Origin: Desulfobacterales bacterium
GTDB lineage: Bacteria > Desulfobacterota > Desulfobacteria > Desulfobacterales > Desulfobacteraceae
Length of the DNA stretch: 5,897 nucleotides
Direction: 5' to 3'
Assembly: GCA_022361095.1 (NCBI GenBank)
Contig: JAKSBO010000622.1
Location: forward strand, 1-5,897
Position 1 is the first letter of the stretch. Each line of letters starts with the position of its first letter. The translations under genes were made by a program, and so were the position numbers. The notes under the pieces were generated by a model, which saw nothing but the letters and a program-made list of their open reading frames with translations, was not told the DNA's origin and searched no databases. Below are positions 5,046-5,897 of the stretch, piece by piece.

Positions 5046-5228
5046 ATGCCTAATGACTTAAAATCTATCGAGGAGAATATCCGCTATTTCCGACAATTGC
5101 GCAACCGGATACCGGCACCATTGGCATCAAAAATCGGGATTCAGGAAGGGCCGCATCCACACAAACAGACACCGCCCATGTACCCATTGAACCGGATGTA
5201 TCAGTTCCCCAAAAACCGTTATTATTAG
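5046..5228 (+). pseudogene. N-terminal fragment of an XRE-HTH (ImmA-type) regulator
   Basis: The first residues, SIEENIRYFRQLRNRIPAP then LASKIGI, match the first two helices of an XRE/Cro-type HTH as found before ImmA/IrrE domains. The recognition helix that should follow is missing: after about residue 34 the frame reads unrelated sequence and stops at 5228. The other plus frame between 5180 and 5272 reads VPIEPDVSVPQKPLLLACRE then LWTDSLSLNP, which looks like genuine linker sequence. The ImmA-like part continues in the third frame from 5230. One ancestral gene has therefore suffered at least two frame changes and an internal deletion. No ribosome site is visible at 5046. A 60-residue product would not be a working DNA-binding protein. 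Confidence 0.6.
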
Positions 5229-5229
5229 C

Positions 5230-5841
5230 ATGCAGAGAACTTTGGACGGACTCTCTTTCTTTAAACCCGTAGACCAAAACGCCTTTTTTTTCATCAATGT
5301 CCGAAAAAATCCGGAAAAACAATTGTTCTATCTTGCCACTGAATTGGGTAAAATCCTGATCTTCAATCAAATGACAATTCGAAAAGAGACATTTTTTCCA
5401 GATACAAACTCAGCATCCGAGCCCCGGCCCATCAATCCCGATCGTGCCGCTAACCATTTCGCCGCCACCATTCTCGTACCTGAAAGTACCGTACGAGCTA
5501 CCGTGGGCCAGATAGATATCACACCTGACACCTGGAACTGGGATCTTATTCTGCGCATCAAACACAGGTTCGGTATCTCCACGGAAGCGTTTAACTACCG
5601 GCTTAAAAAACAGAGCCTGATCACTGAAGAATCAACCAATACTTACATACATAAAATAAAGACCCACTACAAACAAACCGGTTTTGGCGAACATGATGCT
5701 TCCCGCCGGATACTGAACGCCAACGGGCGATTTTTGCCCCTTTGGTGGCAGCAGGCAGAAATGGCACCGCAAAACAAGAGACAGAACGAATTTATACCAT
5801 GGTTGCCCTTTAAAGCCACCCCACATCAAAAAAAATCATAA
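5230..5841 (+). CDS. ImmA/IrrE-like domain protein with inactivated zinc motif (probably part of a broken gene)
   Basis: 203 residues. The stretch FFFINVRKNPEKQLFYLATE then LGKILIF lines up with the ImmA/IrrE peptidase signature of the type N...pErqrFtLAHELGHlL. The catalytic HELGH reads T37-E38-L39-G40-K41, so both zinc-binding histidines are gone. The later motif that should read like EREANRFAAELLMP is here DRAANHFAATILVP, and the glutamate expected as third metal ligand is A73. Peptidase activity is thus very unlikely. FGISTEAFNYRLKKQSLI (about 115-135) is the typical helical end of the domain. The family normally has an N-terminal XRE-HTH and cleaves repressors of mobile elements; here that part lies broken at 5046..5228. 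The ATG at 5230 has no clear ribosome site. It may be a relic, or a subfamily that keeps the fold as a sensor only. Confidence 0.6.
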   Translation: MQRTLDGLSFFKPVDQNAFFFINVRKNPEKQLFYLATELGKILIFNQMTIRKETFFPDTNSASEPRPINPDRAANHFAATILVPESTVRATVGQIDITPDTWNWDLILRIKHRFGISTEAFNYRLKKQSLITEESTNTYIHKIKTHYKQTGFGEHDASRRILNANGRFLPLWWQQAEMAPQNKRQNEFIPWLPFKATPHQKKS

Positions 5842-5869
5842 ATTCAGCATGTTAACAAAAGGAAAAGCA

Positions 5870-5897
5870 GTGGGAACAAAAAAATATTACGCCCATA
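5870..5897 (+). CDS. Start of a gene, possibly RNase HI/viroplasmin-like (runs off right edge)
   Basis: Only nine codons are seen: GTG start, then GTKKYYAH. AAAAGGA is placed six bases upstream, which makes GTG the best start; an in-frame ATG at 5849 would add seven residues but has no ribosome site. A lysine-rich beginning followed by KKYYA is common at the N-terminus of bacterial RNase HI proteins with a viroplasmin domain, but nine residues cannot prove this. Confidence 0.35.

Overview
The window looks like ordinary chromosome from a mesophilic anaerobic proteobacterium. My best guess is a sulfate-reducing Desulfobacterota (Desulfobacteraceae-like), from gene style and the large AT-rich palindromic repeat. 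This is inference only; no marker gene settles it.

Left part (1..1513, minus strand): a three-gene operon reading leftwards out of the window. It has a FadR/PdhR-type GntR regulator (630..1346), an 86-residue protein joined to it by an ATGA overlap (373..633), and the N-terminal part of a membrane protein (1..362). Upstream of the regulator are a sigma70-like promoter and a perfect 19-bp inverted repeat, AAATTGGT-GCC-ACCAATTT, which matches the operator type used by PdhR-like regulators. Autoregulation is likely. The same repeat followed by seven T's could also terminate the upstream gene.

Middle-left (1509..2789, minus): a PAS-PAS-GAF sensory protein with no recognisable output domain, so it probably works through an unseen partner. 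A 0.7-kb stretch without a convincing gene follows (2790..3488); it carries a 13-bp-arm hairpin.

Middle-right (3489..4511, plus): an Rpn/YhgA-family PD-(D/E)XK nuclease with a C-terminal Gly-Leu-Glu-Gln tandem repeat. The most interesting feature of the window is inside it. A full Shine-Dalgarno sequence (AAGGAGGT) sits 6-7 nt before an in-frame internal ATG at codon 249, and a plausible internal promoter lies further upstream, whereas the annotated start has no visible ribosome site. This is the layout expected of a gene-within-gene toxin/antitoxin (RpnL/RpnS): nuclease from the long frame, 92-residue antidote from the short one.

Right part (4512..5897): a decayed intergenic stretch, a 145-bp imperfect palindrome (MITE/REP-like), then a broken XRE-HTH/ImmA-IrrE-type gene split over three reading frames. 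Its protease motif HELGH has become TELGK. The last 28 bases begin another gene, possibly an RNase HI-like protein. The Rpn gene, repeat element and decayed regulator/protease together suggest a small accessory or defence-type island beside a housekeeping-style operon.
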